In this document: in pieces, positions 1-8,781 of the stretch | Layout: every line of letters starts with the position of its first letter | Position numbering within the stretch: the stretch's first letter is position 1 | Assembly: GCA_003601775.1 (NCBI GenBank) | Contig: PIYN01000016.1 | Coordinates: 1-62,886 of the forward strand | Direction of reading: 5' to 3' | From: Candidatus Bathyarchaeota archaeon | GTDB lineage: Archaea; Thermoproteota; Bathyarchaeia; TCS64; PIYN01 | DNA length: 62,886 bases | Translations under genes and position numbers: made by a program | Notes under the pieces: model-generated | The model's database searches: none | Told to the model about the DNA's origin: nothing | What the model saw: only the letters and a program-made list of their open reading frames with translations

Positions 1-2586
1 CCAAATACCACAGGGTGGGACTACCTCCCAGCGTTCAGGGAGATTTTCTCCCCCACCGGTGACGTGAACCTTACGATGGAGTTGAGGCCCGGTGCCTCGG
101 TGATCATCGATAATGACATCCAGTTCGTGGATACGACGAGCCCCATCAATGCCTACACCTATGAGGTGATAGACCCGGAGACGGGGGAGACCCTGAACAT
201 CGAGGGCTATGAACTCATCTACGGTACCCTGGAGGAGGCCCATGGCCACTTCCTCAACCTCAACGCCTCCCACCTCATCGTCCCAGCCGATATATCCTTC
301 AACATCAGGGTGAACGCCTCAGCCCTCGTCAAGGGGAGGTACATCCTCAGATCCTTCTTGATAGATGAGCCGGGGCACCTCAGACTCCCGAGGGGAGGCT
401 TGATGCATCTGGACGTGAGGAAGTACTCCCTCCAATACAACTTGGAGATGATGGATGGGGAGGTCGCGAAGACTAAGGCGAAGATCGATGAGATGGATAA
501 GCTGGGGTTCTACCTCACCCTCGAGAAGCAGAGGCTCGTGAGGGTCTCTGGGGTGATGGAGAGCGTCAGATTCGACCTGTTACGGGGGGACTACGTCAAC
601 GGCTTCAAGGAGCTCCGGAAGGCGTACATCGAACTTACAGACCTCTATGCAAGCCTGACCGGCACCTACAGGAGCGCGGCTACTTCGGTCTACATCCTCA
701 TCTTCTTCCTCGCCTTCACCTCGACGACGATCTCCTTCCTCTTCTTTGAGAAGCTCTGGCATAAAACGGCGGCATCTGGAGGCTTGACGGCCGTTACCCA
801 CCTCCTGCTCCATGAGATATACCCCGGAGCGGCGTACATCTCTGCCAGGGCCTTCTCTACCTTCTCCCTCCTCGCTTGGTGCTCCTCACTCCTCGTGACC
901 ATTGTCGTCCCCCACTTCATGAAGGGGAGGGCTGTGGCGGGGAGGACGCCCCTTAGGAATATTATCGTGCCGATCTTCTCCCTCGCCAAGAGGAGCCTGA
1001 CTCGCCGCAGGCTTAGGTTCGTCTTGACGCTCTCTTCGGTCACGATCCTTGTCATGAGCTTCGTGACCCTCACCTCCTTCACGATGGGCTACGGGCTCAT
1101 CCTACGTCGTATCTCGAGGCAGATCGTACCCGTGGATGGGGTTCTCGTCAGGGCGCCACACGGAGAGTACAGCGAGACGTGGTCAACCTTCACACCCCTC
1201 GATGCCGCATCCGTCGAGTGGCTCATGAAGCATGGCGAGGTGGAGGTCGTCGCCCCGAAGGCGGAGAACCTCCCAACTCTCATACCCCTCCTGACCCTTA
1301 ATGGGAGGCCCATCTACGGGATCCTCGGGATCCTTCCCAGCGCCGAGGCGAAGATCCTTGGACTTGATAGGCTTGTAGAGGAGGGGAGGTATCTCTTGGA
1401 TGGGGAGGAGAACGCCATCCTCATCAGCGATCGCCTAAAGGAGGATTTGGGTGTTGAAGTTAACGCTACACTCAGATTGGGTGGGTTGAACGTGGCCGTC
1501 GTCGGCGTCGTCAGCGGCGAGGGGATCAAGGGCCTGAGGGACCTTGATGGGAGTTATGTAATACCCAATAAGCTCGTCGACCTTAGTGCCCCTGATGAGC
1601 CCCCGGATATCCACCCCCTCCCTGTTGAGGTGGACGAGTTCGTGATATGTGACTTGGAGACCGCTCTTAGGATGCCTGGGGTCTTCCTATCGCGCATCGA
1701 CGCCACGCTCAGGACCGGGGAGTCCATTAACGATTTTGCGGAGAGGGTGGCTCTGGAGAGGAACTACAACGTCTGGGCCTCCTCAGAGGAGGGGCTCTAC
1801 ATCGCGAGGCTCGGGACCTACTTCCAGGCCAAGGGCCTTCCCCTCGCCGTCCCCTGGGCTATCGTCGTCCTGAACGTCGTCATCACCATGCTGAACAGCC
1901 TCTACGAGAGGAGGAGGGAGATCAGCATCCTCTCCTCCGTCGGCCTCAACCCCTCCCACATCGCGGGGATCTTCATCGCGGAGGCCATAGCCATAGGCCT
2001 CATAGGGGGTGGAGTGGGCTACCTCCTAGGGCTTGGGATGTACAAGGTGATGACCCTACTCCACATCGCCCTCGAGGTGAGGCAGAAGGTCTCGGCCCTC
2101 TGGTGCCTCGGCGCCCTGGGGATAGCCATGACCGCCGTCATCATCGGCGCCCTCTCGGCCCTCAAGGGTTCTGTGATCATCACACCCTCCCTGATGAGGA
2201 GGTGGAGGATCAGGGGGAGGGAGGAGTTCGGGAAGCCCATAGAGATCGACCTCCCCATCAGCGTCCCGAGCGATGAGATAGACGACTTCATGGACTACCT
2301 CCTGAGAAACCTGAGGAGATATGAGGATGACCCGGTGGCGAGGACTGAGAGGTTCAAGGTGTGGAGGGAGGATACCGAGGAGAGGAGCGTGCGGGGCATC
2401 AAGTTCATCTACAGGACGGTGGGCGCGGCCTTCGCCGACTACTCCACCAATAGGATAGTCGCGGAGAGGAGGAGTGGGGAGGAGTTCTACACGGTAAAAC
2501 TGTATTCTCTCGGGGAGAGGAGGTGGGTCCATCAGACCGGGAGCCTCGTCCGGCTGATCATCATGCGGTGGAGCACCAGAAAATAG
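1..2586 (+). CDS. FtsX/MacB-type ABC transporter permease, 5'-truncated by window edge
   Basis: The frame is open from base 1, so the gene starts upstream of the window; GTG at 64 is only the first start-like codon visible. About 860 residues can be read. A long hydrophilic, probably extracytoplasmic part (first ~200 residues) is followed by hydrophobic segments near residues 208-228, 265-285 and 320-345 counted from base 64. A second ectodomain follows, then a C-terminal FtsX membrane domain with the typical stretch YERRREISILSSVGL before its last helices. Large permeases of this kind work with a LolD/MacB-like ATPase in lipoprotein or lipid export, or act as mechanotransmission complexes. 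An ATPase gene lies convergently 5 bp beyond the stop and could serve it. The substrate cannot be told from sequence. Confidence 0.85.
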   Translation, partial: PNTTGWDYLPAFREIFSPTGDVNLTMELRPGASVIIDNDIQFVDTTSPINAYTYEVIDPETGETLNIEGYELIYGTLEEAHGHFLNLNASHLIVPADISFNIRVNASALVKGRYILRSFLIDEPGHLRLPRGGLMHLDVRKYSLQYNLEMMDGEVAKTKAKIDEMDKLGFYLTLEKQRLVRVSGVMESVRFDLLRGDYVNGFKELRKAYIELTDLYASLTGTYRSAATSVYILIFFLAFTSTTISFLFFEKLWHKTAASGGLTAVTHLLLHEIYPGAAYISARAFSTFSLLAWCSSLLVTIVVPHFMKGRAVAGRTPLRNIIVPIFSLAKRSLTRRRLRFVLTLSSVTILVMSFVTLTSFTMGYGLILRRISRQIVPVDGVLVRAPHGEYSETWSTFTPLDAASVEWLMKHGEVEVVAPKAENLPTLIPLLTLNGRPIYGILGILPSAEAKILGLDRLVEEGRYLLDGEENAILISDRLKEDLGVEVNATLRLGGLNVAVVGVVSGEGIKGLRDLDGSYVIPNKLVDLSAPDEPPDIHPLPVEVDEFVICDLETALRMPGVFLSRIDATLRTGESINDFAERVALERNYNVWASSEEGLYIARLGTYFQAKGLPLAVPWAIVVLNVVITMLNSLYERRREISILSSVGLNPSHIAGIFIAEAIAIGLIGGGVGYLLGLGMYKVMTLLHIALEVRQKVSALWCLGALGIAMTAVIIGALSALKGSVIITPSLMRRWRIRGREEFGKPIEIDLPISVPSDEIDDFMDYLLRNLRRYEDDPVARTERFKVWREDTEERSVRGIKFIYRTVGAAFADYSTNRIVAERRSGEEFYTVKLYSLGERRWVHQTGSLVRLIIMRWSTRK

Positions 2587-2590
2587 GGTT

Positions 2591-3310
2591 TTAGGGGAAG
2601 TCGATCGATGGGTACTGCCCTCCCTTCTCTATCTTCTCTATCTTCCCGTCACGCATGTAGACCACTCGGTCACTCGCCCCTATCATCTTGAGGTCATGGG
2701 TAGCCGAGATGAGGGTCACGCCACGCTTTTCGTTCAGGTCTCGGAGGAGGTTTATGATCTCCATCCCCGTGTGAAGGTCGAGGTTCCCCGTCGGCTCATC
2801 CGCCAGGATGATCGCCGGGTCGTTCGCCATAGCCCTCGCGATGGCGACCCTCTGCTGCTGGCCCGCGGAGAGCTCCCTGGGCTTATGGTTCAGACGGTCG
2901 CCGAGTCCGACGGCCTCGAGGAGCCTCTTAGCCTTCCTCTCCCCCTCGTCCCTCGGTACCCCTGCGAAGATGGTGGGGAGGGCGACGTTCTCGAGGGCCG
3001 TGAGGGTGTCTATGAGGTTGAAGGTCTGGAAGATGTAGCCGATCTTCCTGCAGCGGAGCCAGGCGAGTTCATAGGCGTCGAGCTGAGAGATGTCAACCCC
3101 GTCGATGATGACCCTCCCCCTTGTCGGCCTATCCAGCCCCCCGATCATGTTGAAGAGCGTCGTCTTCCCCGCGCCTGAGGGTCCGACGATGGAGAGGTAC
3201 TCCCCCCGATGGACCCTGAGGTTAACGCCGTCCAGCGCCTTTATCACCTCTCCCCCGACCTCATAGTATCGAGCCAAGTCCTCGGTCTCAATAATATACT
3301 CAGACCTCAT
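2591..3310 (-). CDS. ABC transporter ATP-binding protein, LolD/MacB family
   Basis: 239-residue ATPase. Walker A GPSGAGKTT lies near residue 43, a Q-loop follows at about 93, then the signature LSAGQQQRVAIARAMA and Walker B IILADEPTG, with the switch histidine in SATHDL. Length and motifs fit the LolD/MacB/FtsE family, which pairs with FtsX-fold permeases. The ATG at 3310 lies inside the end of the upstream permease gene (11-nt overlap), indicating one transcript and translational coupling. It probably energises the 211-residue permease and possibly the large convergent permease as well. Substrate unknown. Confidence 0.93.
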   Translation of the reverse strand: MRSEYIIETEDLARYYEVGGEVIKALDGVNLRVHRGEYLSIVGPSGAGKTTLFNMIGGLDRPTRGRVIIDGVDISQLDAYELAWLRCRKIGYIFQTFNLIDTLTALENVALPTIFAGVPRDEGERKAKRLLEAVGLGDRLNHKPRELSAGQQQRVAIARAMANDPAIILADEPTGNLDLHTGMEIINLLRDLNEKRGVTLISATHDLKMIGASDRVVYMRDGKIEKIEKGGQYPSIDFP

Positions 3311-3935
3311 ATCTTAAAGCCTCCACTGGATCTAACTTCGCCGCCCTATAGGCCGGATACATCGTTGCAACCGTGCTGAGGGCGACGGAGAGGAGAATCG
3401 TCTCCCCCAAGAGGGCGAGGAGAGATGTAGGGGGGGTCTTCAGGACGATGTTAAAACCCAAAGTGAATGTGACGGAGATGATGGAGGCGACCAGTCCTAT
3501 CCCATACCCCAAGGAGCCGCCGAGGAGGGCGAGGATGATGGACTCCACGAGGAAGAGTTTGAGCACGTGCTGGTCGAGGGCTCCCAGGCACTTCATCGTC
3601 CCTATCTCCCTATAGCGCTCATAAACGGCGATGAGCATCGAGTTGGTGATGCTGACGACGCAGACGACCAGGGAGACGAGGAGGAGCCAATACTGGTAGC
3701 TCTCCATCCTTAGGCCCCCACCCTCTGCCTGGGTGTAAATCCTGAAGAAGGTGTCCATAAGGGAGAGTGTTGAGAAGAAGGCGATGCCGAGGGTTATGGC
3801 CGCCATGCTGAGGGCCGCTCTATTGAAGCGACGTTTGACGTTGTCGTATCCCAGTCGGAAGGCGTCGATCAGGCTGAAGGTGATCCTCCCGACCTCCCTC
3901 TTCTCCTCCACCTCGCCCCGCCTTCTCCTCCACAC
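3300..3935 (-). CDS. FtsX-like permease domain protein, compact
   Basis: 211 residues. After a basic N-terminus there is one membrane segment near residues 40-65. The FtsX core contains NSMLIAVYERYREIGTMKCLG, then helices near 125-150 and 165-195, ending in YPAYRAAKLDPVEALRYEV, the usual C-terminal signature of MacB/LolC-type permeases. It is much shorter than the family norm (~400 residues) because the extracytoplasmic domain is nearly absent (about 20 residues between helices 1 and 2). The start is GTG at 3935; a TATA-like aagtttatct lies ~25 nt upstream, so the mRNA is probably leaderless. First gene of a two-gene operon with the ATPase. Confidence 0.85.
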   Translation of the reverse strand: MWRRRRGEVEEKREVGRITFSLIDAFRLGYDNVKRRFNRAALSMAAITLGIAFFSTLSLMDTFFRIYTQAEGGGLRMESYQYWLLLVSLVVCVVSITNSMLIAVYERYREIGTMKCLGALDQHVLKLFLVESIILALLGGSLGYGIGLVASIISVTFTLGFNIVLKTPPTSLLALLGETILLSVALSTVATMYPAYRAAKLDPVEALRYEV

Positions 3936-3996
3936 TAATGAGAAATCCTAAGATAAACTTATTCCTTGGATACTTCCTGCCGAGACGGAGTGAGGG

Positions 3997-4854
3997 TCAC
4001 CCTCTAATACTCCCCGCTAAGAATCCCAGGAGGCCGAGGCCCATCCAGAGGAGGAAGAGGCTCTTGATCTTCTTGGCTCTCTCCCGACGTGGCTCTCTAA
4101 GGAGCCAGAGGGAGGAGGCTATAAAGCCCACATCGGCGGTCGAGACGAGGGGAAGGTACCAGGGGGAGACGAGGTGCCAGAGCCAGGGTAGGATGGAGAG
4201 GAGTACCGCCACTGAGTTGAGGGTCGCTGCAGTGAGGGCCGCCGCACGGGGCCCATAGGCGACCGCGATGGTCCTGATACCTCCTCTCGCATCTCCCTCG
4301 ATGTCCACGATCCCCTTCGCCACCTCCCTCGCCGTGTTTGAGAGGAAGGCCATGGAGGAGAAGAGGAGGGATGAGGGAGGGAGGTCTCCCCCGAGGGCGA
4401 GGGCGCCGTAGAGGAAGGGGAGGGAGACGCAGGTGCTCACGAGGAGGTTCCCGGGGAGCCCCGTCCGCTTCCCCCGGGTGGAGTAGAGGGTCATCACGGA
4501 CCAAGCGAAGGCCGCCATCACGAGGCATCTCAGGCTCGTGAGGAGGGCCGTGGAGAGGCCGAGGAGGGTGAGGAGGACGAAGAGGAGGAGTGCCTCCCCT
4601 GGGGAGACCGCCCCGCTGGGTATCGGCCTCTGAGGCTCGTTCACGGCGTCGATCTCCCTGTCATAATAGTCGTTCACAGCCATGGCGCCCCCCGTGAGGG
4701 CGAAGGCCGTGAGGAAGGAGAGGAGGAGCCCCCGCCAGGCTTCTGGGGGAAATCTGAGGCCGGAGGCGAGGGCTGCCCCGACTATGACGGCGAAGCCCAT
4801 CATCACGCAGTTCAGGGGTCTCATCAGCCTAAGAAACCCGGCGAGGGAGCCCAT
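3997..4854 (-). CDS. UbiA-family prenyltransferase, probable DGGGP synthase
   Basis: 285 residues from ATG 4854; an upstream in-frame start at 4869 would add five residues. Nearly all of it is hydrophobic, with about eight to nine membrane helices. The two aspartate-rich motifs of the UbiA superfamily are present: NDYYDREIDAVNEPQRP near residue 66 and DIEGDARGGIRTI near residue 190. In archaea the commonest enzyme of this size is geranylgeranylglycerol-phosphate geranylgeranyltransferase, which adds the second isoprenoid chain of archaeal membrane lipids. That assignment fits the isoprenoid genes elsewhere in the window but remains a family-level inference; another UbiA substrate is possible. 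TATA-like sequences lie in the end of the thiolase gene upstream. Confidence 0.87.
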   Translation of the reverse strand: MGSLAGFLRLMRPLNCVMMGFAVIVGAALASGLRFPPEAWRGLLLSFLTAFALTGGAMAVNDYYDREIDAVNEPQRPIPSGAVSPGEALLLFVLLTLLGLSTALLTSLRCLVMAAFAWSVMTLYSTRGKRTGLPGNLLVSTCVSLPFLYGALALGGDLPPSSLLFSSMAFLSNTAREVAKGIVDIEGDARGGIRTIAVAYGPRAAALTAATLNSVAVLLSILPWLWHLVSPWYLPLVSTADVGFIASSLWLLREPRRERAKKIKSLFLLWMGLGLLGFLAGSIRG

Positions 4855-4884
4855 CTCTCGACAACGCAATATATAGGAGACTCT

Positions 4885-5877
4885 TTATATGTCATTTGCC
4901 TGATCCCGGTTGATACCCCTCAGGAGAGGATTCAACTTAGACCTTTGTCTTCTTTTCTCCAGAGTATTCTTGACGAGTTCGACCCGCCTACAGTAGGCGC
5001 AGACCTCAGCCGAGGAGGGGTAGCCGCAGCGCCTGCAGGTAGTGAGGGGCGGCTGATCCACGTGCTTCTCCAGTATGGGGATGAGCCTGAGGAAGTTGTT
5101 GAGGGTCTGATGCCTGAAGGCGGGGTTCCTCCTTGAGAGGGCCTCCAAGAGTTCCTGGTTCCTCCGGACCCTCGTCCCCCCGGCGTGGGGGCATCCTATG
5201 TCGCGGAAGGGGAGGTCTGAGTAGGCGGCGTAGAGGAGGTCCTCCCACTCGGGGCTCCTCAGCAGGGGCTTCACCTTCCGGGTCTGGAGGGGGGATAGAG
5301 GGGGGAGCACAGGCTTCAGCCTCACGAGCTGGGACCAGTCCCCGGCGAGGAAGGTGGTCAACATCGTCCCTACGACGTCGTCCAGGTTGTGTCCCGTCGC
5401 CAGTACCTTGACCCCTGCCTCTCGGGCCAACTCGTCGAAGAGGTGCCTCTTGATCGTCCCACAGGGGGCGCAGATCTTCCTCCTATATGGTGTCAGCCTG
5501 AAGTCGTCGATGCTGAACCCGAGCTCACGCTTCAGGTCGAAGACGTGGAGTTCCACCTCCAGCCCCCTCGTCAGCGCCCTCACCTTCTCGAGGCAGTGCT
5601 CGGAGTACTTCTTGATGCCGAGGTCCACGTGCAGGGCGACGAGCTTCAGGCCTGGGAAGGCCTGGCGTAATCCATGAAGGAGGGCCGCGCTGTCCTTTCC
5701 CCCGGAGACGGCGACCCCGACGGTGTCCTGGGACTTGAACATCTTGAACTCCTCGACGGTCCGCCTTATCCGGTCCTCGAAGTACCTCCTGAAGCAGTCT
5801 GGGCAGAGGCTCATCCTGGCGTAGGGGAGGCGGACCTCTGCGGGCTTCGAGCGACATCTCCTACAGATAGCTGGCAT
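4885..5877 (-). CDS. TtuA/Ncs6-type tRNA 2-thiolation ATPase
   Basis: 330 residues. An N-terminal zinc finger (CRRCRSKPAEVRL, then LCPDCFRRYF) is followed by the PP-loop VAVSGGKDSAALLHGL at about residues 54-69. Catalytic-type cysteines lie in CAPCGTIKRHLFD, and a C-terminal zinc finger is TTCRRCGYPSSAEVCAYC. This architecture is that of TtuA and archaeal Ncs6 proteins, which adenylate U54 or U34 of tRNA and transfer sulfur using an Fe-S cluster. Which uridine is modified cannot be decided; the double zinc finger and length favour the TtuA (position 54, thermophile) type. A TATA box lies 25-34 nt upstream of the ATG, so the mRNA is nearly leaderless. Head-to-tail with the prenyltransferase. 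Confidence 0.9.
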   Translation of the reverse strand: MPAICRRCRSKPAEVRLPYARMSLCPDCFRRYFEDRIRRTVEEFKMFKSQDTVGVAVSGGKDSAALLHGLRQAFPGLKLVALHVDLGIKKYSEHCLEKVRALTRGLEVELHVFDLKRELGFSIDDFRLTPYRRKICAPCGTIKRHLFDELAREAGVKVLATGHNLDDVVGTMLTTFLAGDWSQLVRLKPVLPPLSPLQTRKVKPLLRSPEWEDLLYAAYSDLPFRDIGCPHAGGTRVRRNQELLEALSRRNPAFRHQTLNNFLRLIPILEKHVDQPPLTTCRRCGYPSSAEVCAYCRRVELVKNTLEKRRQRSKLNPLLRGINRDQANDI

Positions 5878-5901
5878 CTCATCCTGAAGACGGCTGACCC
5901 A

Positions 5902-5911
5902 TCTATAAAAT
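5902..5911 (-). promoter_or_regulatory. TATA box of the tRNA thiolase gene
   Basis: On the minus strand the element reads ttttatagat, centred 29 nt before the ATG at 5877. With the usual ~26-nt spacing, transcription would start 3-5 nt before the start codon, giving an essentially leaderless mRNA. Confidence 0.55.
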
Positions 5912-6000
5912 CTTGATGTCCGTGGCGTGGAGGGTGAAAGGTGATCCTGGAGGTATAGGGGACGGGATGCTGTCCCTCTCTCGAGGCTGGCCCTTCGTAT

Positions 6001-6009
6001 TTTATATAA
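6001..6009 (+). promoter_or_regulatory. TATA box of the amidohydrolase gene
   Basis: tttatataa lies 33-41 nt upstream of ATG 6042. A Shine-Dalgarno-like GGTGAT at 6032-6037 sits about 4 nt before that ATG. The pair decides against the earlier in-frame ATGs at 5913 and 6024: 5913 lies upstream of the promoter and 6024 would fall upstream of the predicted transcription start. Confidence 0.55.
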
Positions 6010-6041
6010 CTTGGATTAAGATAATGGGATGGGTGATTCTG

Positions 6042-7277
6042 ATGCCCGAAAAAGGGGAGGCTGAGAAGGTTAGGGTCCTGAGGAACGGCGTTCTAATAGA
6101 TGGGACCGGAAAGGCGCCGATCAAGGACGCCGTAGTCGTCATTAAGGGAAATAAGATAGAGGCGGTCGGTGAGGCTGGTGACGTCAGGGTGCCCGGGAGC
6201 GCCGAGGTCATCGACGTGAAGGGGAGGACTATCATGCCGGGGATGATCGAACTCCACGGCCACATGGCCTTCACCTGGCCGGGGCAGCCGATAGACGAAG
6301 GCCTCTTGGCGCTGAGATCGGCTCACGCCCTGAAGCAGAGTCTGGATAAGGGGATTACCACGGTCCGCTCGGCGGGCGAGAATTTCAAGACGGCCTTCGC
6401 GATCAAGACCGCCCAGGGTAGAGGACTCTTCGTGGGCTCTCGGGTGAGGGTCTGCGGGGGGATCATCGCGATAACCGGGGGCCATGGCAACGTGACGGCG
6501 GACGGCCCCTGGGAGTGCAGGAAAAGGGTGCGTGAGGCCATCAAGGCCGGGGCGGACCACATCAAGATCGGGACGACCCACAGGCCCTGGCGGGGGGTCG
6601 AGGAGTTCACCATGGAGGAGCTGAGGGCGATCGTCGAGGAGGCACATAAGTACGGGAAGAAGGTCATGGCCCACGCTGCGATGATGCCAGGGATGAAGAT
6701 GGCCATAGAGGCGGGTGTCGACTCCATCGAACATGGCCCCTCCGAGTTCCCCTTCGAGGTCGACGACGAGACTGTGAATCTGATGATCGAGAGCGGCATC
6801 TGGTGGGTCCCGACCCTCTGGGTCTTCCTCCACGAGAGAACGCCTGAGGAGGAACGGTGGAGGAAGATGCGCCTCGAGCAGATGCCGCCTGAGGAGGCTG
6901 AGCTATCGGAGAAATGGTTCAACGAGGACGTGAGGAAGTATGCCCCCATCAACTTCAAGAAGTGCCTCGCCGCCGGCTTCAAGAGGATCGGCACAGGGAC
7001 CGACACGATGGGCGGCAGCAAGTTTCATACCTTCGGCCAAGCACACGAGGAGGCGATCCTCTTCGTGAAGTACGGCATGGAACCGATGGAGGCCATCAAG
7101 GCCGCTACACTCAACGCGGCTATGGTCATGGGGGAGGAGGAGAAACTCGGCAGCATCGAGCCCGGGAAGCTGGCTGATATCATCGTCGTCGATGGGAATC
7201 CCTTGGAGGATATCACCGTTCTCAGGAAGGTCCTCCTCGTCATACTCGATGGGAAGGTTTACAAGAACGAACTTTAG
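6042..7277 (+). CDS. Metal-dependent amidohydrolase (imidazolonepropionase/prolidase-like)
   Basis: 411 residues from ATG 6042, chosen by the TATA and ribosome-binding arrangement; the frame stays open to 5913. Amidohydrolase-superfamily metal ligands are all visible: HGH in MIELHGHMAF, the lysine in ADHIKIGTT, single histidines in KKVMAHAA and DSIEHGP, and the aspartate in IGTGTDTMG. The ends carry the beta-sandwich seen in this family (start VLRNGVLIDGTG; end GKLADIIVVDGNPLEDI). Relatives include imidazolonepropionase, Xaa-Pro dipeptidases and organophosphate hydrolases, so the substrate cannot be assigned. No histidine-degradation genes lie nearby. It stands alone between divergent and convergent neighbours. 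Confidence 0.9.
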   Translation: MPEKGEAEKVRVLRNGVLIDGTGKAPIKDAVVVIKGNKIEAVGEAGDVRVPGSAEVIDVKGRTIMPGMIELHGHMAFTWPGQPIDEGLLALRSAHALKQSLDKGITTVRSAGENFKTAFAIKTAQGRGLFVGSRVRVCGGIIAITGGHGNVTADGPWECRKRVREAIKAGADHIKIGTTHRPWRGVEEFTMEELRAIVEEAHKYGKKVMAHAAMMPGMKMAIEAGVDSIEHGPSEFPFEVDDETVNLMIESGIWWVPTLWVFLHERTPEEERWRKMRLEQMPPEEAELSEKWFNEDVRKYAPINFKKCLAAGFKRIGTGTDTMGGSKFHTFGQAHEEAILFVKYGMEPMEAIKAATLNAAMVMGEEEKLGSIEPGKLADIIVVDGNPLEDITVLRKVLLVILDGKVYKNEL

Positions 7278-7349
7278 GGCGAGGGTCAATAATCCCCCTT
7301 ATTTTTGGTTCATTCCTTCTTTTGAGATAAAAAAGAGGGGATTGGCTAT

Positions 7350-8672
7350 TTATGGTGGTCTCAGCATCAGTCGCTTCTTGAAGTAGTCCTCGATCTCCTT
7401 CCTCTGCTTCTCGGGTATCTTCTTCTCGAAGGGGAAGGCTGCGGCCTGGGCGACGTATCTGGTGAGGAAGCGCTCCACGAACTCGCCCTGCACCTGGAGG
7501 GCCTGGGGCTTCAGCCATCGGATCGTGTCCTCGACGCTGTGCATGAAGACGTTGCTCCCTCCCCCTCGGCCGAAGCTGACGCTGGGGACGCCGACGCTGG
7601 AGAGGGAGGTCCCGTCTGAGGAGTAGACGCCCTCCTTCACCTCGAAGGCCACGCCCACCTCCTTCGAGAGGAGCTTGACGGCGGCCGTCAGCTCGGGCGG
7701 CCCCAGGACCCTGGCGAAGTTGGTCCCGAGGAAGGCCCCGTGGACGTCGAGGTTGATGGTGAGCTTTATCCTGTCGAGCTCCGTCTCCACCTCCTCCTCG
7801 GGCCTCTCCTTCCTCAGTCTCTCGGCCTCCTCCCTCAGCCTCCGGGCGTAGTGGATGCTCCCCCTGAGGCCCATCTCCTCGCATCCCCAGGCGATGAAGC
7901 GCATCGTCCTGCGGGTCCCCTTCTCCTTGAAGACCCTCGCCAGCTCCATGACGAGGGCCGTGCCCCCGGCGTTGTCCCCAGCCCCCTGGACCTCAGGCAC
8001 GGTGTCGTAGTGCCCCCCGACGAGGACGATCTCCTCGGGTCTCTGACTCCCCTCCAGCTCCCCTACGACGTTCTGAGACCGAACCTTCTCCTCCTCCGTC
8101 TCCACGACGACGCGCACCCTCCTCGCCCCCCTCTCCAGGAGCTTGAGGCCGTCCTCGTAGGACACTCTGAGGGACGGGATGGCGCCGTACTTCTCCCTGA
8201 GTTCGGGCATCCCCCAGAGGTGCTTAGGCAGTGTCCGGGGCGAGGCCTCTATGGTGATGACGGCCAGGGGCTTCAGCTTCGCGAGGAGTCTGATCTCCCG
8301 GCGGTTGAATCGACCCGTCAGGATGACCTTCCCCGAGACCTCGGGTGTCAGGTACTCCTCGTCGGTGGTCTCCAGGTACAGCAGGTCCCCGACGACCCCT
8401 TCCGGGCCGGTGCTCCCCATCAGGGGGATCGCCTCGCAGGCGACCTCCTCGGAGTAGGGCTCGAGGACCTCCAGGCGCTTCGAGACGACTCTGCCGGTTG
8501 TCACCTCGAACTCCTGGAGGGACGTCTTGAGGCCGAGGTCCTCGAACTCCGAGGCTATGTACTCCGCCGCCCTCCTCTCCTCCCTGCTCCCGCTCGGCCT
8601 GGGGCCGATCTCCACTGCGAGCTTCTCAAGGTGCTTGAAGGCCCTCTCGCCGCTGAAAAGGATATCTCTCAA
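7350..8672 (-). CDS. M28-family zinc aminopeptidase
   Basis: About 440 residues if translation starts at TTG 8672, which has a GAGGT ribosome-binding site 7 nt upstream and a TATA-like ttttaa ~35 nt upstream. An ATG further out at 8792 would overlap the divergent gene and its promoter, so I reject it. A PA-type insert domain lies in the first half. The M28 di-zinc site follows: HYD in GGHYDTVPE, D in GAGDNAGGTALV, the EE pair in WGCEEMGLRGS, a further D in NLDVHG, and H in FMHSVEDTIRW. There is no obvious signal peptide, suggesting a cytoplasmic peptidase that trims peptides from the N-terminus. Convergent with the amidohydrolase. Confidence 0.9.
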   Translation of the reverse strand: MRDILFSGERAFKHLEKLAVEIGPRPSGSREERRAAEYIASEFEDLGLKTSLQEFEVTTGRVVSKRLEVLEPYSEEVACEAIPLMGSTGPEGVVGDLLYLETTDEEYLTPEVSGKVILTGRFNRREIRLLAKLKPLAVITIEASPRTLPKHLWGMPELREKYGAIPSLRVSYEDGLKLLERGARRVRVVVETEEEKVRSQNVVGELEGSQRPEEIVLVGGHYDTVPEVQGAGDNAGGTALVMELARVFKEKGTRRTMRFIAWGCEEMGLRGSIHYARRLREEAERLRKERPEEEVETELDRIKLTINLDVHGAFLGTNFARVLGPPELTAAVKLLSKEVGVAFEVKEGVYSSDGTSLSSVGVPSVSFGRGGGSNVFMHSVEDTIRWLKPQALQVQGEFVERFLTRYVAQAAAFPFEKKIPEKQRKEIEDYFKKRLMLRPP

Positions 8673-8741
8673 GGTCCATACCTCATAGATCGTTCCCCTT
8701 TTCCCCTTAAAAGACTGCTTTAGGCGGAGGGTGGGGGTCAA

Positions 8742-8750
8742 GTTATAAAT
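8742..8750 (+). promoter_or_regulatory. TATA box of threonine dehydratase gene
   Basis: gttataaat is centred ~36 nt upstream of the TTG start at 8782, predicting a ~10-nt leader. Confidence 0.5.
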
Positions 8751-8781
8751 CCCTGTTGGCATATCTTCCAAGGGATCTGAC